Positions 1-7,796 of a DNA stretch of 18,893 nt are shown here, piece by piece; within the stretch, counting starts at the first letter, position 1, and every line of letters starts with the position of its first letter. A model generated the notes under the pieces. The model did no database searches. It was not told where the DNA came from and saw nothing but the letters and a program-made list of their open reading frames with translations. Source of the stretch: Chloroflexota bacterium (lineage in GTDB: Bacteria; Chloroflexota; Dehalococcoidia; UBA1127; JACQUN01); contig JACQUN010000093.1 of assembly GCA_016210285.1 (NCBI GenBank), forward strand, positions 1 to 18,893. The letters are read 5' to 3'. The position numbers and the translations under genes were made by a program.

Positions 1-51
1 GCCCAACCCCATTTTCATGTGGGGGTGGCGAAGCCCTACTTCATGAGAAAC

Positions 52-81
52 TTGACAGCCAAGAGAACAGAAGCCTAAGAT
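52..81 (+). promoter_or_regulatory. Candidate sigma70-type promoter for the nitronate-monooxygenase-like gene
   Basis: A perfect -35 TTGACA (52-57) is followed after 18 bp by TAAGAT (76-81), a 4/6 match to the -10 consensus. Transcription would start near 88 and leave a leader of about 195 nt. The leader holds several short hairpins, the strongest a 9-bp stem with a 3-nt loop (171-179 with 183-191). I recognise no riboswitch class. The rest of 1-283 shows no convincing gene. Confidence 0.4.
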
Positions 82-283
82 TTCCGCAGAGGACGGTGGA
101 GCCCGGCCATGCCACTACCTCAAGTTGCTGTCCAGGAAATCCTGGTTAGCTGGCGTCAAGGCGACGGGCGAGGACGCGGCGTCCGCGTCCTGGGAAGCTG
201 GACCCGGGGGTCCTTGAGGAGGCGGCGCTTCCAGGCTGTAGAGAGCAAAAACCGTCGCGAAGTACGGCGAAGAGGAGACGAGA

Positions 284-1414
284 ATGGCTAGGCAGACGAC
301 CAGGAAGTTGCGGACGCCGCTGTGTGACATGCTGGGAATCGAGTATCCGATCCTTCTGGCCGGGATGGGCGGCGACGCGACACCTCCCAGGCTCGTGGCT
401 GCCGTCACGAACTTGGGGGGGCTGGGCGTGATGGGAGATAAGGGCGGGCCTGGAAACGTTGATGATCTGGATCGGGCGATCCGGGAGGTAAAGAGACTCG
501 TGGGGGGCAAGCCCTTCGGTGTCGACCTCCTGTTGCCTGCGACGATGGCAGAGGTGGGCGTGAAGAGCACCCACGAGGTCTTTCGCGATCTCGAGCGGAG
601 CCATCCGCGGCATGTCGCTTTTGTGAGGCAACTGCTCAGGGACTTCAACCTCCCCGAGGTCGACTTCGAGGACATGGCAGTGGCCTCCATTGAGCAGACC
701 AACAAGAAACTTGATGTCATTTTTGACCACAAGGTCCCGGTCTTCGCCGCAGCCCTGGGCGACCCGGCCATCATGACGGAGCGGGCGCGCAAGCAGGGGA
801 TGAAGGTGATCGGGATGGCAGGAGCCGTGCGCCATGCCCGCCGGCACGTAGCTGCCGGTGTGGACATCATTGCTGCCCAGGGGACTGAAGCGGGTGGCCA
901 CACGGGGAACATCGCCACCTTTGTCCTCGTGCCCCAGGTCGTGGATGCGGTGGCGCCGCGTCCGGTGCTGGCGGCGGGCGGGATCGGGAGCGGGCGTCAT
1001 GTGGCGGCGGCGCTCGCCCTGGGCGCCCAGGGGGTCTGGGCAGGCACCCTATTCCTCACCGCGGAGGAGACCGGCATCCGCCCGGAGCACCAGCAGCAGA
1101 TCCTGGGGGCTCGCTCCGAGGATTTCACCGTGAGCAAGTTTTCCACTGGCAAGCAGAACCGGGGCTTCCACAATGCCATCAAGGAGGCCTGGGCGAAGTC
1201 CGGTCTGGAGTCCCTGCCCATGCCGCTCCAGGGGATCGTGCAGGCGCCCCTCAACGCAGCGCTGAAAGCGGCTGGCCGAACAGAGATGCTTTATAACCCT
1301 GCAGGCCAGGTCGGAGGGATGCTGGCGAAATGCCGGCCTGCGCGCGAGATCTTCACGGAGCTGGTGAACGACGCAATTGAGAGCATCGAGCGCCTGCAGC
1401 GGAACCTCCGCTAA
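284..1414 (+). CDS. Nitronate monooxygenase / 2-nitropropane dioxygenase family flavoprotein
   Basis: Cytoplasmic FMN-dependent TIM-barrel enzyme of 376 aa, near the usual size for the family. Family members oxidise alkyl nitronates, but the same fold includes FabK-type enoyl-ACP reductases and many uncharacterised oxidoreductases, so the substrate is open. The N-terminus has the family pattern LGIEYPILLAGMGG. The central AQGTEAGGHTG motif places the conserved His at residue 206. The FMN-phosphate segment AAGGIGSGRHVAAALALGA starts near residue 230 and is followed by GVWAGTLFL. The ATG at 284 follows a purine-rich AGAGGAGA SD. The gene has its own promoter candidate at 52-81 and is separated from the next gene by 344 bp containing a repeat and another promoter, so it is probably transcribed separately. 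Confident of the family, not of the reaction. Confidence 0.88.
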   Translation: MARQTTRKLRTPLCDMLGIEYPILLAGMGGDATPPRLVAAVTNLGGLGVMGDKGGPGNVDDLDRAIREVKRLVGGKPFGVDLLLPATMAEVGVKSTHEVFRDLERSHPRHVAFVRQLLRDFNLPEVDFEDMAVASIEQTNKKLDVIFDHKVPVFAAALGDPAIMTERARKQGMKVIGMAGAVRHARRHVAAGVDIIAAQGTEAGGHTGNIATFVLVPQVVDAVAPRPVLAAGGIGSGRHVAAALALGAQGVWAGTLFLTAEETGIRPEHQQQILGARSEDFTVSKFSTGKQNRGFHNAIKEAWAKSGLESLPMPLQGIVQAPLNAALKAAGRTEMLYNPAGQVGGMLAKCRPAREIFTELVNDAIESIERLQRNLR

Positions 1415-1434
1415 GGGAGAGGCAATGGATCCGC

Positions 1435-1570
1435 CAGGGTCTTTCGGTTGTCACCCTGAGCAAAGCGAAGGGTCTGGGGTGGGGGAAGAAACCCCGCCCC
1501 ACCAGATTCTTCGTCGCTCCGCTCCTCAGAATGACAAGTGCGACACTGCCAGCAGAACCGAAAGACCCTG
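1435..1570. repeat. Palindromic intergenic repeat, copy 1, with 15-bp perfect flanking inverted repeat
   Basis: The core (1449-1536, 88 bp) begins TGTCACCCTGAG and ends CTCAGAATGACA, so its ends are imperfect inverted repeats; AAGCGAAGGGTCT and AGATTCTTCG continue the two arms. A perfect 15-bp inverted repeat, CAGGGTCTTTCGGTT (1435-1449) and its complement (1556-1570), encloses the core. An inverted, diverged copy lies at 10978-11085. There is no coding capacity beyond spurious reading frames. It looks like a MITE- or REP-type element. Confidence 0.75.
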
Positions 1571-1588
1571 TGGCTCTGCTGCCTCATC

Positions 1589-1617
1589 TTGACAAGCTCT
1601 ATCTGTATGCGTACACT
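1589..1617 (+). promoter_or_regulatory. Sigma70-type promoter for solute-binding protein 1 and probably the downstream operon
   Basis: Perfect TTGACA (1589-1594), a 17-bp spacer, then TACACT (1612-1617). Transcription should start near 1624, leaving a leader of about 135 nt before the GTG at 1759. The two hexamers and the spacer length are identical to those of the promoter upstream of the second binding-protein gene (13950-13978, minus strand). Confidence 0.6.
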
Positions 1618-1758
1618 CGTGGGAATCCCTAGTGATTCTCTTGCGTCCCTGATGCAGGTGGCCCATTCCCGGCGTTCGCACCATGCCCTATGCCGGGGGC
1701 ACAGGTGTGGTGGGCGCCAGAGGGTTCACGGCGATGGATGGAAAAGAGGAGGTGGCTT

Positions 1759-3669
1759 GTGACGTTCCCTAGGGCGTGGTCTCTTGCGGTTCTTCTGGTT
1801 GTGCTCCTGGCAGTGGCAAGCTGCCGTGGCGCCCCTGCTCCCACTGAGAAGACACAGGCAGCGCCGGCGGCGCAGGCGCCCGCCGCCCCAGCGGCCCAAG
1901 CCCCAGCGGCTCCGGCAGCCCAGGCAACAACTGCGCCTGCCCCCCCACGAGCAGCCCCGTCTCCGGCGCCGGCCATCACCCCTATCGCCGCTCTCCCGCT
2001 GGTGATAGGGCGGACTGCTCTGGGACACCCCATAGAGCACCCGTCGCTGAAGTTCGCTGCTGTTCCACCCAAGGACTGGAAGGTCTCAGACATCCGTCGA
2101 GGGGGAGTGGTGGTTACTGGGGAGAGCTGGGTGGCCCCCCACTTTGACCCCCGCGTCTTCCAGGGAAGCGGGATGATGAACAAGGTGGAGCCCGTCCTGG
2201 AGCGCCTGCTCAGGGCGAACCGCAACCAGGACTATGACCCGTACAAGGAGGAGTTCGTCCCCAACCTGGCAGAGCGGTGGGAGATCAAGGACGGGGGCAA
2301 GACCGTTGTCTACTATCTGCGCAAGAACGTCCGGTGGCAGAACGTCCCCCCTGTCAACGGCAGAGAGCTAACATCGACGGACGTCAAGTTCAGCTACGAG
2401 CAGTACATGAAGGAGGGCCTGAACAAGGGTCTGTTGGGTTCCCTGGACCGCGTCGAGACGCCGGACAAGTACACCGTGGTCTTCCGTCTCAACGAAGCCG
2501 ACTCCTCCTTCATCGAGGCCACAGGGTGGCAGGGGATGTTTATCCTGGCCAAGGAGGTCATGGACCAGGACGGGGACTTCAAGAAGACCCTGGTGGGCAC
2601 TGGCCCCTTCGTCCTCAAGAAGCACATCCGGGATGAGATCTGGGAGGTGGAGCGGAACCCCAACTACTGGGACACGGGGCTGGACGGCAAGCCCCTGCCC
2701 TACCTGGACGGTATCCTCACCCGCATTATCCCGGACGTGGCCACCCGGAAGGCAGCCCTGCGGGCAGAGCGCGTTGAGATGATCGCTACGGGTGCGTGGT
2801 CAAACCTTGACGACATCCAGGAGATGAAGAGGACCAATCCGAAGCTGGTAATCCAGCAGTGGATGCCTTCCCTCTCCACCTACGCCGTCCAGTGGGACAA
2901 CACCAAGCCGCCCTTCACGGACGTCCGGGTGCGGCGGGCCCTGACCATGGCCATGAACCGGGACCAGCTTGACCAGGTGATCTTCAAGGGTGCTGGCTTC
3001 TTCATGCTGGACGTGGCCTGGTCCCACGCCTTTGACGCGCCCGTGGACCTGCGGACCATGTCGCCGTGGTACAAGTACAACCCCCAGGAGGCCAAGAAGC
3101 TCCTGGCCGAAGCGGGCTTTCCCAACGGTCTGGGTAGCACCGAGCTGGGATACTACGTGTACGGCCTGGACCAGTTCCGTCAGGTCGAGATGACGGCCCA
3201 GCAGTACAAGGAGCAGGGCATCATCAACCTGAAGCTGGTGGAGCAGGACTACGCCACCCACGCCTCCTACAACAACACCGGCAACTGGGCTGACAAGACC
3301 CCGCCAGGCCAGCTTGCCCCCTTCCTTTCGGAGTGGGTCATCGGCGAGGCGGCCCCGGTAACTGCCTTCCTGGCCCAGTACCAGAGCAAGTCCTCCCTGA
3401 ACAACTACCGGGTCCAGGACGCCCAGATTGACCAGTGGCTGGCCCAGTTGAAAGCAACCTTCGACCCCAAGGAGCAGAAGCGCCTGAGCAAGCTGGTGTA
3501 CGAGCGGGTGGTGGACCAGGCCTACCGCAACTCCACTGGCGGCTCCTTCGCCTTCGAGGTGTCGCAGCCGTGGGTCAAGAACTACGTGAAGAACATCTGG
3601 CGCGGGTACGGCCAGTGGCGCTACCACCTGCGCGAGGTCTGGCTGGACGACAGAGGCAAGTACAAGTAG
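1759..3669 (+). CDS. ABC transporter solute-binding lipoprotein, family 5 (DppA/OppA type)
   Basis: Extracytoplasmic substrate-binding component of a peptide/nickel-type (PepT) ABC importer, 636 aa. I choose the GTG at 1759 because a perfect AGGAGGT SD (1747-1753) lies 5 nt upstream; an in-frame ATG at 1738 lacks a comparable site. This start gives a compact lipoprotein signal with hydrophobic residues 8-20 and lipobox VASC (Cys22). Residues about 23-65 are an Ala/Pro/Gln-rich linker made of repeated APAAPAAQ-like units, a tether to the membrane. The SBP_bac_5 domain follows with the hallmarks NGRELTSTDVKFSYE, GTGPFVLKKH and NPNYWD. It is clearly paralogous to the minus-strand gene at 11947-13827. 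The permease genes at 9049-10944 are the likely partners. Family 5 proteins bind peptides but also sugars, opines and other organics, so the ligand is unknown. Confidence 0.92.
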   Translation: MTFPRAWSLAVLLVVLLAVASCRGAPAPTEKTQAAPAAQAPAAPAAQAPAAPAAQATTAPAPPRAAPSPAPAITPIAALPLVIGRTALGHPIEHPSLKFAAVPPKDWKVSDIRRGGVVVTGESWVAPHFDPRVFQGSGMMNKVEPVLERLLRANRNQDYDPYKEEFVPNLAERWEIKDGGKTVVYYLRKNVRWQNVPPVNGRELTSTDVKFSYEQYMKEGLNKGLLGSLDRVETPDKYTVVFRLNEADSSFIEATGWQGMFILAKEVMDQDGDFKKTLVGTGPFVLKKHIRDEIWEVERNPNYWDTGLDGKPLPYLDGILTRIIPDVATRKAALRAERVEMIATGAWSNLDDIQEMKRTNPKLVIQQWMPSLSTYAVQWDNTKPPFTDVRVRRALTMAMNRDQLDQVIFKGAGFFMLDVAWSHAFDAPVDLRTMSPWYKYNPQEAKKLLAEAGFPNGLGSTELGYYVYGLDQFRQVEMTAQQYKEQGIINLKLVEQDYATHASYNNTGNWADKTPPGQLAPFLSEWVIGEAAPVTAFLAQYQSKSSLNNYRVQDAQIDQWLAQLKATFDPKEQKRLSKLVYERVVDQAYRNSTGGSFAFEVSQPWVKNYVKNIWRGYGQWRYHLREVWLDDRGKYK

Positions 3670-3754
3670 GCAGAGGCAGGCCAGGGGCAACAGACGCCAG
3701 GTCCCTGCGCTTTACGACTGCCCTCGTGGCGACCCCGGTTCCTCTCGGTTTGTC

Positions 3755-3799
3755 GGGGTGGTTCAGGGTTGCGATTGCCTATGAATGCTGAGCCACCCC
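3755..3799 (+). promoter_or_regulatory. Intercistronic stem-loop after solute-binding protein 1
   Basis: A 12-bp stem (3755-3766 with 3788-3799, eleven Watson-Crick pairs and one G:U) encloses a 21-nt loop. No T-run follows, so it is not a classic intrinsic terminator. I see no promoter between 3670 and 3866, so read-through into the downstream genes is likely. The hairpin could stabilise the upstream binding-protein message or attenuate the distal genes. Confidence 0.4.
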
Positions 3800-3866
3800 A
3801 TTCGTGACCAGGGTGTCCCCCTCTTTCAGGGGGAAGAGAAAGGCAACGCCAGCGCTTGGAGGTGGC

Positions 3867-5018
3867 ATGAACAATATCCGCGACAAGGCGTGCCTGGTGG
3901 GTATTGGCCAGACGGAGTTCTCCCGCAACTCCGGGCGGAGCGAGCTTCAGCTCGCCTGCGAAGCTATCAAGGCGGCGTGCGACGACGCAGGGCTCCCGGT
4001 CAACGAGATTGACGGCCTGGTCCGCTACGATATGGACTCCAACACCGAGACCATGCTGGTCAGCGCCCTGGGCCTCAAGACCCTGCGGCACTGGGAAAGC
4101 ATCTCTTACGGGGGAGGCGCCGCCAACGCCACCATCGCCCATGCGGTTGCCGCCGTGGCTGCGGGGTATGCCAACAATGTCATCTGTTTCCGCGCCATGA
4201 ACGGCCGTTCAGGCCGGCGGCTGGGGCAGGGGCGCGGGGGTGACCGGGCGGCGGGGGCGTCAGCCTTTCATGCGCCCTACGGGCTCATGGCGCCGGCCCA
4301 CTCCTTCGGGATGTTCGCCGCCCGCCACATGCACCAGTACGGCACCACCAGCCGCCACTTCGGATGGGTCGCGGTCACCTTGCGCAAGCACGCCTCTCGG
4401 AACCCCAACGCCATCATGCGGACCCCCATCACCATCGAAGAGCACCAGAGTTCGCCCTACATCACCTACCCCTTGCGGCGGCTGGACTTTTGCCTGGAGA
4501 ACGATGGGGCGGTGGCCATCCTGGTCACCTCCCCTGAACGGGCAAAGGCCCTGAGGCAGCCGCCGGTCTATGTGGTGGCCGCCGCCCAGGCCTCGGGGCC
4601 CTTCAACGACGGCATGGTCTACCGCCCCGACATCTCGGTCTCCGAGGCTGCGGAGACCGGGCGGCTTATCTGGGAGCGGTCCGGGCTTACGCCCAGGGAT
4701 GTGGATGTGTTCCTGGAGTATGACCACTTCACCCCCTTCATCATCTTCGCCCTGGAGGCCTACGGCTTTGTGAAGCCAGGGGAGGGCAAGGACTTCGTGG
4801 AGGGCGGGCAGCGCATCTCCTTTGACGGCGAGCTCCCCATCAACACCCACGGCGGCAACCACTCGGAGGCCTATATCCACGGCCTGACCCATGTTGCGGA
4901 GGCGGTGCGTCTCCTCCGGGGAACCTCCACCTCGCAGCCACCCAAGAAGAAGGTCGAAGTGGTTCTCTCTGGCAGCACCACAGCCCAGCTCAGTGCTGCC
5001 GTCCTCTTGAGGAAGTGA
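3867..5018 (+). CDS. Cys-less thiolase-fold protein, candidate Ltp2-like retro-aldolase
   Basis: A 383-aa member of the SCP-x/lipid-transfer branch of the thiolase superfamily. The ATG at 3867 follows GGAGGT (3858-3863); the upstream in-frame extension has no such site. The fold is recognisable, but the thiolase active site is remodelled. The nucleophile Cys region reads SYGGGAAN (residues 80-87) with no Cys. The SCP-x HDCF oxyanion motif reads YDHF (Tyr285). The GHP-motif His is replaced by Tyr336 in NTHGGNHSEAYIHG. The C-terminal CxGxG Cys motif reads LSGST. Ltp2 of steroid side-chain degradation likewise lacks both cysteines, uses tyrosines in place of both oxyanion histidines, and works in complex with a DUF35 domain. 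A DUF35 gene begins 8 bp downstream and MaoC-like genes follow. Retro-aldol cleavage of a 3-hydroxyacyl-CoA is therefore the best guess; a Claisen thiolase is unlikely. Confidence 0.85.
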   Translation: MNNIRDKACLVGIGQTEFSRNSGRSELQLACEAIKAACDDAGLPVNEIDGLVRYDMDSNTETMLVSALGLKTLRHWESISYGGGAANATIAHAVAAVAAGYANNVICFRAMNGRSGRRLGQGRGGDRAAGASAFHAPYGLMAPAHSFGMFAARHMHQYGTTSRHFGWVAVTLRKHASRNPNAIMRTPITIEEHQSSPYITYPLRRLDFCLENDGAVAILVTSPERAKALRQPPVYVVAAAQASGPFNDGMVYRPDISVSEAAETGRLIWERSGLTPRDVDVFLEYDHFTPFIIFALEAYGFVKPGEGKDFVEGGQRISFDGELPINTHGGNHSEAYIHGLTHVAEAVRLLRGTSTSQPPKKKVEVVLSGSTTAQLSAAVLLRK

Positions 5019-5026
5019 GGTAGCCG

Positions 5027-5524
5027 ATGACCCAGCAGCAAAAGGCCCAGGCCACTCTCCAGCAGTCCGCCTCAGCGACCGGAAAGCCCATGACCGGGCC
5101 GCTGAAGGGCCTCCCTCTCCCTGATACCTCGCTGGACTACGCCAAGGGCTACTGGGAGGGGGCCAAGCGCCACGAACTGTGTATCCAGCGGTGCCTCCAG
5201 TGCAAGAAGCTCCGACACCTGCCTTATCCCATGTGCCCCCACTGCCATTCCCTCCAGTACGATTGGGCTCGGGTCTCGGGCCGGGGGCGGATCTACTCCT
5301 ACGTTGTGGCGTACCATCCGGTGCACCCTGCGCTCCAGGAGCAGGTGCCGTACAACCTCTCTCTCATCGAGTTGGAGGAGCAGGCAGGGCTGCGGGTGCT
5401 CGGCCACGTGCTCCAGTGCCCGCCCGAGTCCCTGTATGTGGGCATGCCCGTGCAGGTGACCTTCGTGGACGTGAACGAGGAGGTCACCCTGCCGGTTTTC
5501 GCCCCTGTTCCGGAAGCGCGCTGA
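5027..5524 (+). CDS. DUF35 Zn-ribbon/OB-fold protein, partner of the thiolase-fold protein
   Basis: Small cytoplasmic protein of 165 aa with a rubredoxin-like zinc ribbon, Cys56-x2-Cys59 and Cys70-x2-Cys73, followed by an OB-fold (about residues 80-160) with the usual GRGRIYSYVV strand. A Gln/Ala-rich N-terminal extension of about 25 residues precedes the helix SLDYAKGYWEGAKR. The GAGGT SD overlaps the stop codon of the upstream gene, so the two are translationally adjacent. DUF35 proteins pair with thiolase-superfamily enzymes: the DUF35 domain of ChsH2 forms the functional Ltp2 aldolase complex, and archaeal homologues bridge thiolase and HMG-CoA synthase. In ChsH2 the DUF35 domain is fused behind a MaoC domain; here it is a separate gene in front of two MaoC genes. 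A role as obligate partner of the upstream protein is inferred from order and family. Confidence 0.9.
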   Translation: MTQQQKAQATLQQSASATGKPMTGPLKGLPLPDTSLDYAKGYWEGAKRHELCIQRCLQCKKLRHLPYPMCPHCHSLQYDWARVSGRGRIYSYVVAYHPVHPALQEQVPYNLSLIELEEQAGLRVLGHVLQCPPESLYVGMPVQVTFVDVNEEVTLPVFAPVPEAR

Positions 5525-5563
5525 TAGCCCCAATAGGGATGAAGCACCAGCATAGGAGGAAGC

Positions 5564-6040
5564 GTGGCAGAGAAGCGCCAGTCTCTGGTGACCCCGGAGC
5601 TCCGGCAGTACATCGGCAAGACCTTCCCCCTGGGGAAGGAAGCGGTGGAGGCAGGCCACATCCGCCGTTTTGCTGATGCCATCCAGGACCCCAACCTTCT
5701 GTGGCGGGACCCCCAGTTCGCCAGGAAGACCCGCTACCGCGGTGTCGTTGCGCCCCCCTCGTTCTATCACTGCCTCCGGGAGGTGGGATATGCACGTGTG
5801 GAGCTGCCTATCCCTCCCCAACTGAAAGGGGGGCTGAACGGGGGCAACGAGTTCGAGTTCTTCCGCCCCCTCCGGCCCGGGGATGTCATCACGGGCACGG
5901 CGAAGATTGTGGACATCTTTGAGCGCCAGGGACGCCAGTGGCCCATGCTCTTCGTCGTCACTGAGATGACCTACACCGACCAGAAGGGACGACTGGTGGC
6001 CAAGCAGCGGTCCACCGGCATCCGGTATCCCACGAGCTGA
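5564..6040 (+). CDS. MaoC-like hot-dog protein, FAS1-type dehydratase N-terminal family
   Basis: A 158-aa single hot-dog domain resembling the N-terminal half of FAS1-type dehydratases and the non-catalytic half of split (R)-hydratases. It starts at GTG 5564, 4 nt after AGGAGG (5554-5559). The family pattern is visible in IRRFADAIQDPNLLWRDP (residues 33-50) and GGNEFEFFRPLRPGDVI. The position expected to carry the hydratase His reads Trp47, so it probably supplies structure and CoA-binding surface, while the next gene supplies the catalytic Asp/His. The 46-bp gap to that gene and the preceding DUF35 gene suggest a hetero-oligomeric enoyl-CoA hydratase like ChsH1-ChsH2. Alternatively it could form a homodimeric hydratase with atypical residues. 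Confidence 0.85.
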   Translation: MAEKRQSLVTPELRQYIGKTFPLGKEAVEAGHIRRFADAIQDPNLLWRDPQFARKTRYRGVVAPPSFYHCLREVGYARVELPIPPQLKGGLNGGNEFEFFRPLRPGDVITGTAKIVDIFERQGRQWPMLFVVTEMTYTDQKGRLVAKQRSTGIRYPTS

Positions 6041-6086
6041 GGCGCGCCAGCCGAGTCTCGAAGACGTTTCAGGGGAGAGGATAGGA

Positions 6087-6536
6087 ATGGCTACGACGCA
6101 TCTGTTCTATGAGGATGTGGTGGAGGGGGCAGAGCTCCCGCCCAAGGCCAAAGGCCCCCTCACGGTCACAGATCTGGTGAAGTTTGCCGGGGCAAGCGGC
6201 GACTACGCCAAGATCCACCACGATCGTGAGTACGCCAAGAAGGAGGGCGGCCTTCCCGACATCATCCTCCACGGGCAGGCCAAGCTCGCCTTCCTGGGGC
6301 ACCTGGTCACCGACTGGATTGGCCCCTCGGGCTTCGTCAAGAAACTGGGCGCCTCATATCGGGGCATGGACGAGGTAGGGGTGACCATTACTGCCAGGGG
6401 CAAAGTGGTGAGGAAGTACGTGGAGGGAAGGCAGGGGCTGGTTGACCTCGAGCTGTGGCTGGAGAACTCGAAGGGAGAGAAGAGCGCAGTGGGCTCCGCC
6501 ACGGTGATGGTGCCCCTCCGAAGGCGGCGCCGCTAG
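6087..6536 (+). CDS. MaoC-like (R)-specific enoyl-CoA hydratase subunit
   Basis: A 149-aa single hot-dog domain of the MaoC/hydratase-2 family, adding water to 2-enoyl-CoA in the cytoplasm. The catalytic signature is present: ASGDYAKIHHD, with Asp39 and His44 at the hydratase dyad spacing. The remainder is typical (LPDIILHGQAKLAFLGH, then VTITARGKVVRKY in the central strands). The C-terminus ends in an unusual run of five arginines. The ATG at 6087 follows a GGGGAGAGGATAGG purine stretch. It lies directly after the FAS1-type hot-dog gene and 32 bp before the first CoA-transferase, so all appear co-transcribed. The likely role is to make the 3-hydroxyacyl-CoA that the thiolase-fold/DUF35 pair would cleave; the chain or ring carried by the substrate is unknown. 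Confidence 0.88.
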   Translation: MATTHLFYEDVVEGAELPPKAKGPLTVTDLVKFAGASGDYAKIHHDREYAKKEGGLPDIILHGQAKLAFLGHLVTDWIGPSGFVKKLGASYRGMDEVGVTITARGKVVRKYVEGRQGLVDLELWLENSKGEKSAVGSATVMVPLRRRRR

Positions 6537-6568
6537 CCGGTTTCCAGGAGACCCAAGGGGAGGGTGGA

Positions 6569-7786
6569 GTGCTTGGTGGCATCAAGGTGCTTGAGTATGC
6601 CAATTTCGTCTCTGGGCCCTTCTGCGCCAGGTTGCTGGCCGACGCCGGCGCCGAGGTCCTGAAGGTCGAACCACCCGGATGTGGCGATGAGGCCAGACGG
6701 CGAGGCCCTTTCCCGGACGACGTGCCCAACTACAACGCCAGCGGCCTTTTCATGTACCTCAACACCAACAAGCAGAGCATCACGCTGGACCCGAGCACAC
6801 AGGCCGGGAAGGCCATCCTGTTGAAGCTCCTGGCCCAGGCAGACATCTTCATCGAGAACTACCCCCCGAAGCTTGTGGAATCCCTGGGTCTGGACTACGC
6901 TACCCTCCAACGCGTCAACCCCCGCTTGATTGCCACCTCCATCACCCCCTTCGGGCTGACTGGGCCCTATCGGGACCTGAAGGGGGACGACCTTGTCACC
7001 TACAGCATGGGTGGCATGGCGCACTGCACCCCGGGTGTCCCGGACTACGCCACAGACAATGAGCGTGAGTACCCCCTGCGAGCCAACACCCATACCTCTG
7101 ACTATATCTCCGGGCTTACGGGAGCGGTGGCCACGATGCTGGCGCTCCTGCAACGGGAGGAGACCGGTGAGGGGAGCCTCGTAGATGTCTCTCAGTTTGA
7201 GGTGGTGGCTTCTTTTATGACGTGGAATATCGCCGGGTACACGCACCTGGGCTTTGCCCTGGGGCGGCACCCGCCGGCCACCTTCTCCCGTGCGCCCAAC
7301 ACCTACGTGCCGTGCAAGGACGGGTACGTGGTCATCGTCGCCTCTCAGGACAACCACTGGCAGCGGTTCGTGGAGGTGATGGGGAATCCCGAGTGGGCTC
7401 AGACGGAGCTGTTCAGCGACAGCGTGAAGCGGGGCCAATACTGGGATGCCCTTCTCCCCCTCCTTCTGGAGTGGACCATGGCCCACACCGGGGAGGAGAT
7501 CGGCCGCCTGGCTCAGGCCAGAGGCATCCCGTGCTTCCCAACCTACACCATTGCCCAGACGGTGGCGTCGGAACACTTCAGGGCTCGGGGCACCCTGCGG
7601 GAGTTCCCCGTGGACGGGGGCAAGACCGTGACGCTTCCCGGGCTGCCCTATCACACCGCAGAGCTCCCCAAGCATCCCTTCAGGCCCGCCCCTCGCCTGG
7701 GGGAGCATACAGAAGAGGTCCTCTGTGAGAGGCTCGGCTACAGCAGGGAGGAGCTGGTGCGGCTACGAGGCATGGGGGTTATCTAG
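6569..7786 (+). CDS. Class III CoA-transferase (CaiB/BaiF family), first of a tandem pair
   Basis: Transfers CoA between acyl-CoA and a carboxylic acid through an Asp-bound acyl intermediate. The start is taken as GTG 6569, after the G-rich SD AGGGGAGGG (about 6556-6564); the longer in-frame opening overlaps the upstream MaoC gene and lacks homology. This gives 405 aa, the usual family size. It opens with IKVLEYANFVSGPFCARLLADAGAEV and contains VEPPG. The catalytic Asp is Asp178 in HTSDYISGLTG, close to Asp169 of formyl-CoA transferase. The TGEGSLVDVSQFE segment is standard. The stop codon is embedded in the SD of the following CoA-transferase, which has exactly the same length, suggesting translational coupling and perhaps a heteromer. 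Probably activates the imported acid. Confidence 0.93.
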   Translation: MLGGIKVLEYANFVSGPFCARLLADAGAEVLKVEPPGCGDEARRRGPFPDDVPNYNASGLFMYLNTNKQSITLDPSTQAGKAILLKLLAQADIFIENYPPKLVESLGLDYATLQRVNPRLIATSITPFGLTGPYRDLKGDDLVTYSMGGMAHCTPGVPDYATDNEREYPLRANTHTSDYISGLTGAVATMLALLQREETGEGSLVDVSQFEVVASFMTWNIAGYTHLGFALGRHPPATFSRAPNTYVPCKDGYVVIVASQDNHWQRFVEVMGNPEWAQTELFSDSVKRGQYWDALLPLLLEWTMAHTGEEIGRLAQARGIPCFPTYTIAQTVASEHFRARGTLREFPVDGGKTVTLPGLPYHTAELPKHPFRPAPRLGEHTEEVLCERLGYSREELVRLRGMGVI

Positions 7787-7796
7787 GGAGGTGACC

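Noticed and set aside
109..291. 60-codon frame upstream of the flavoprotein gene
   Set aside because: Arg-rich, no SD, no recognisable homology, and it spans the leader hairpins.
6533..7708. 391-codon minus-strand open frame opposite the first CoA-transferase
   Set aside because: Same shadow effect; the plus strand has the catalytic Asp and all family motifs.
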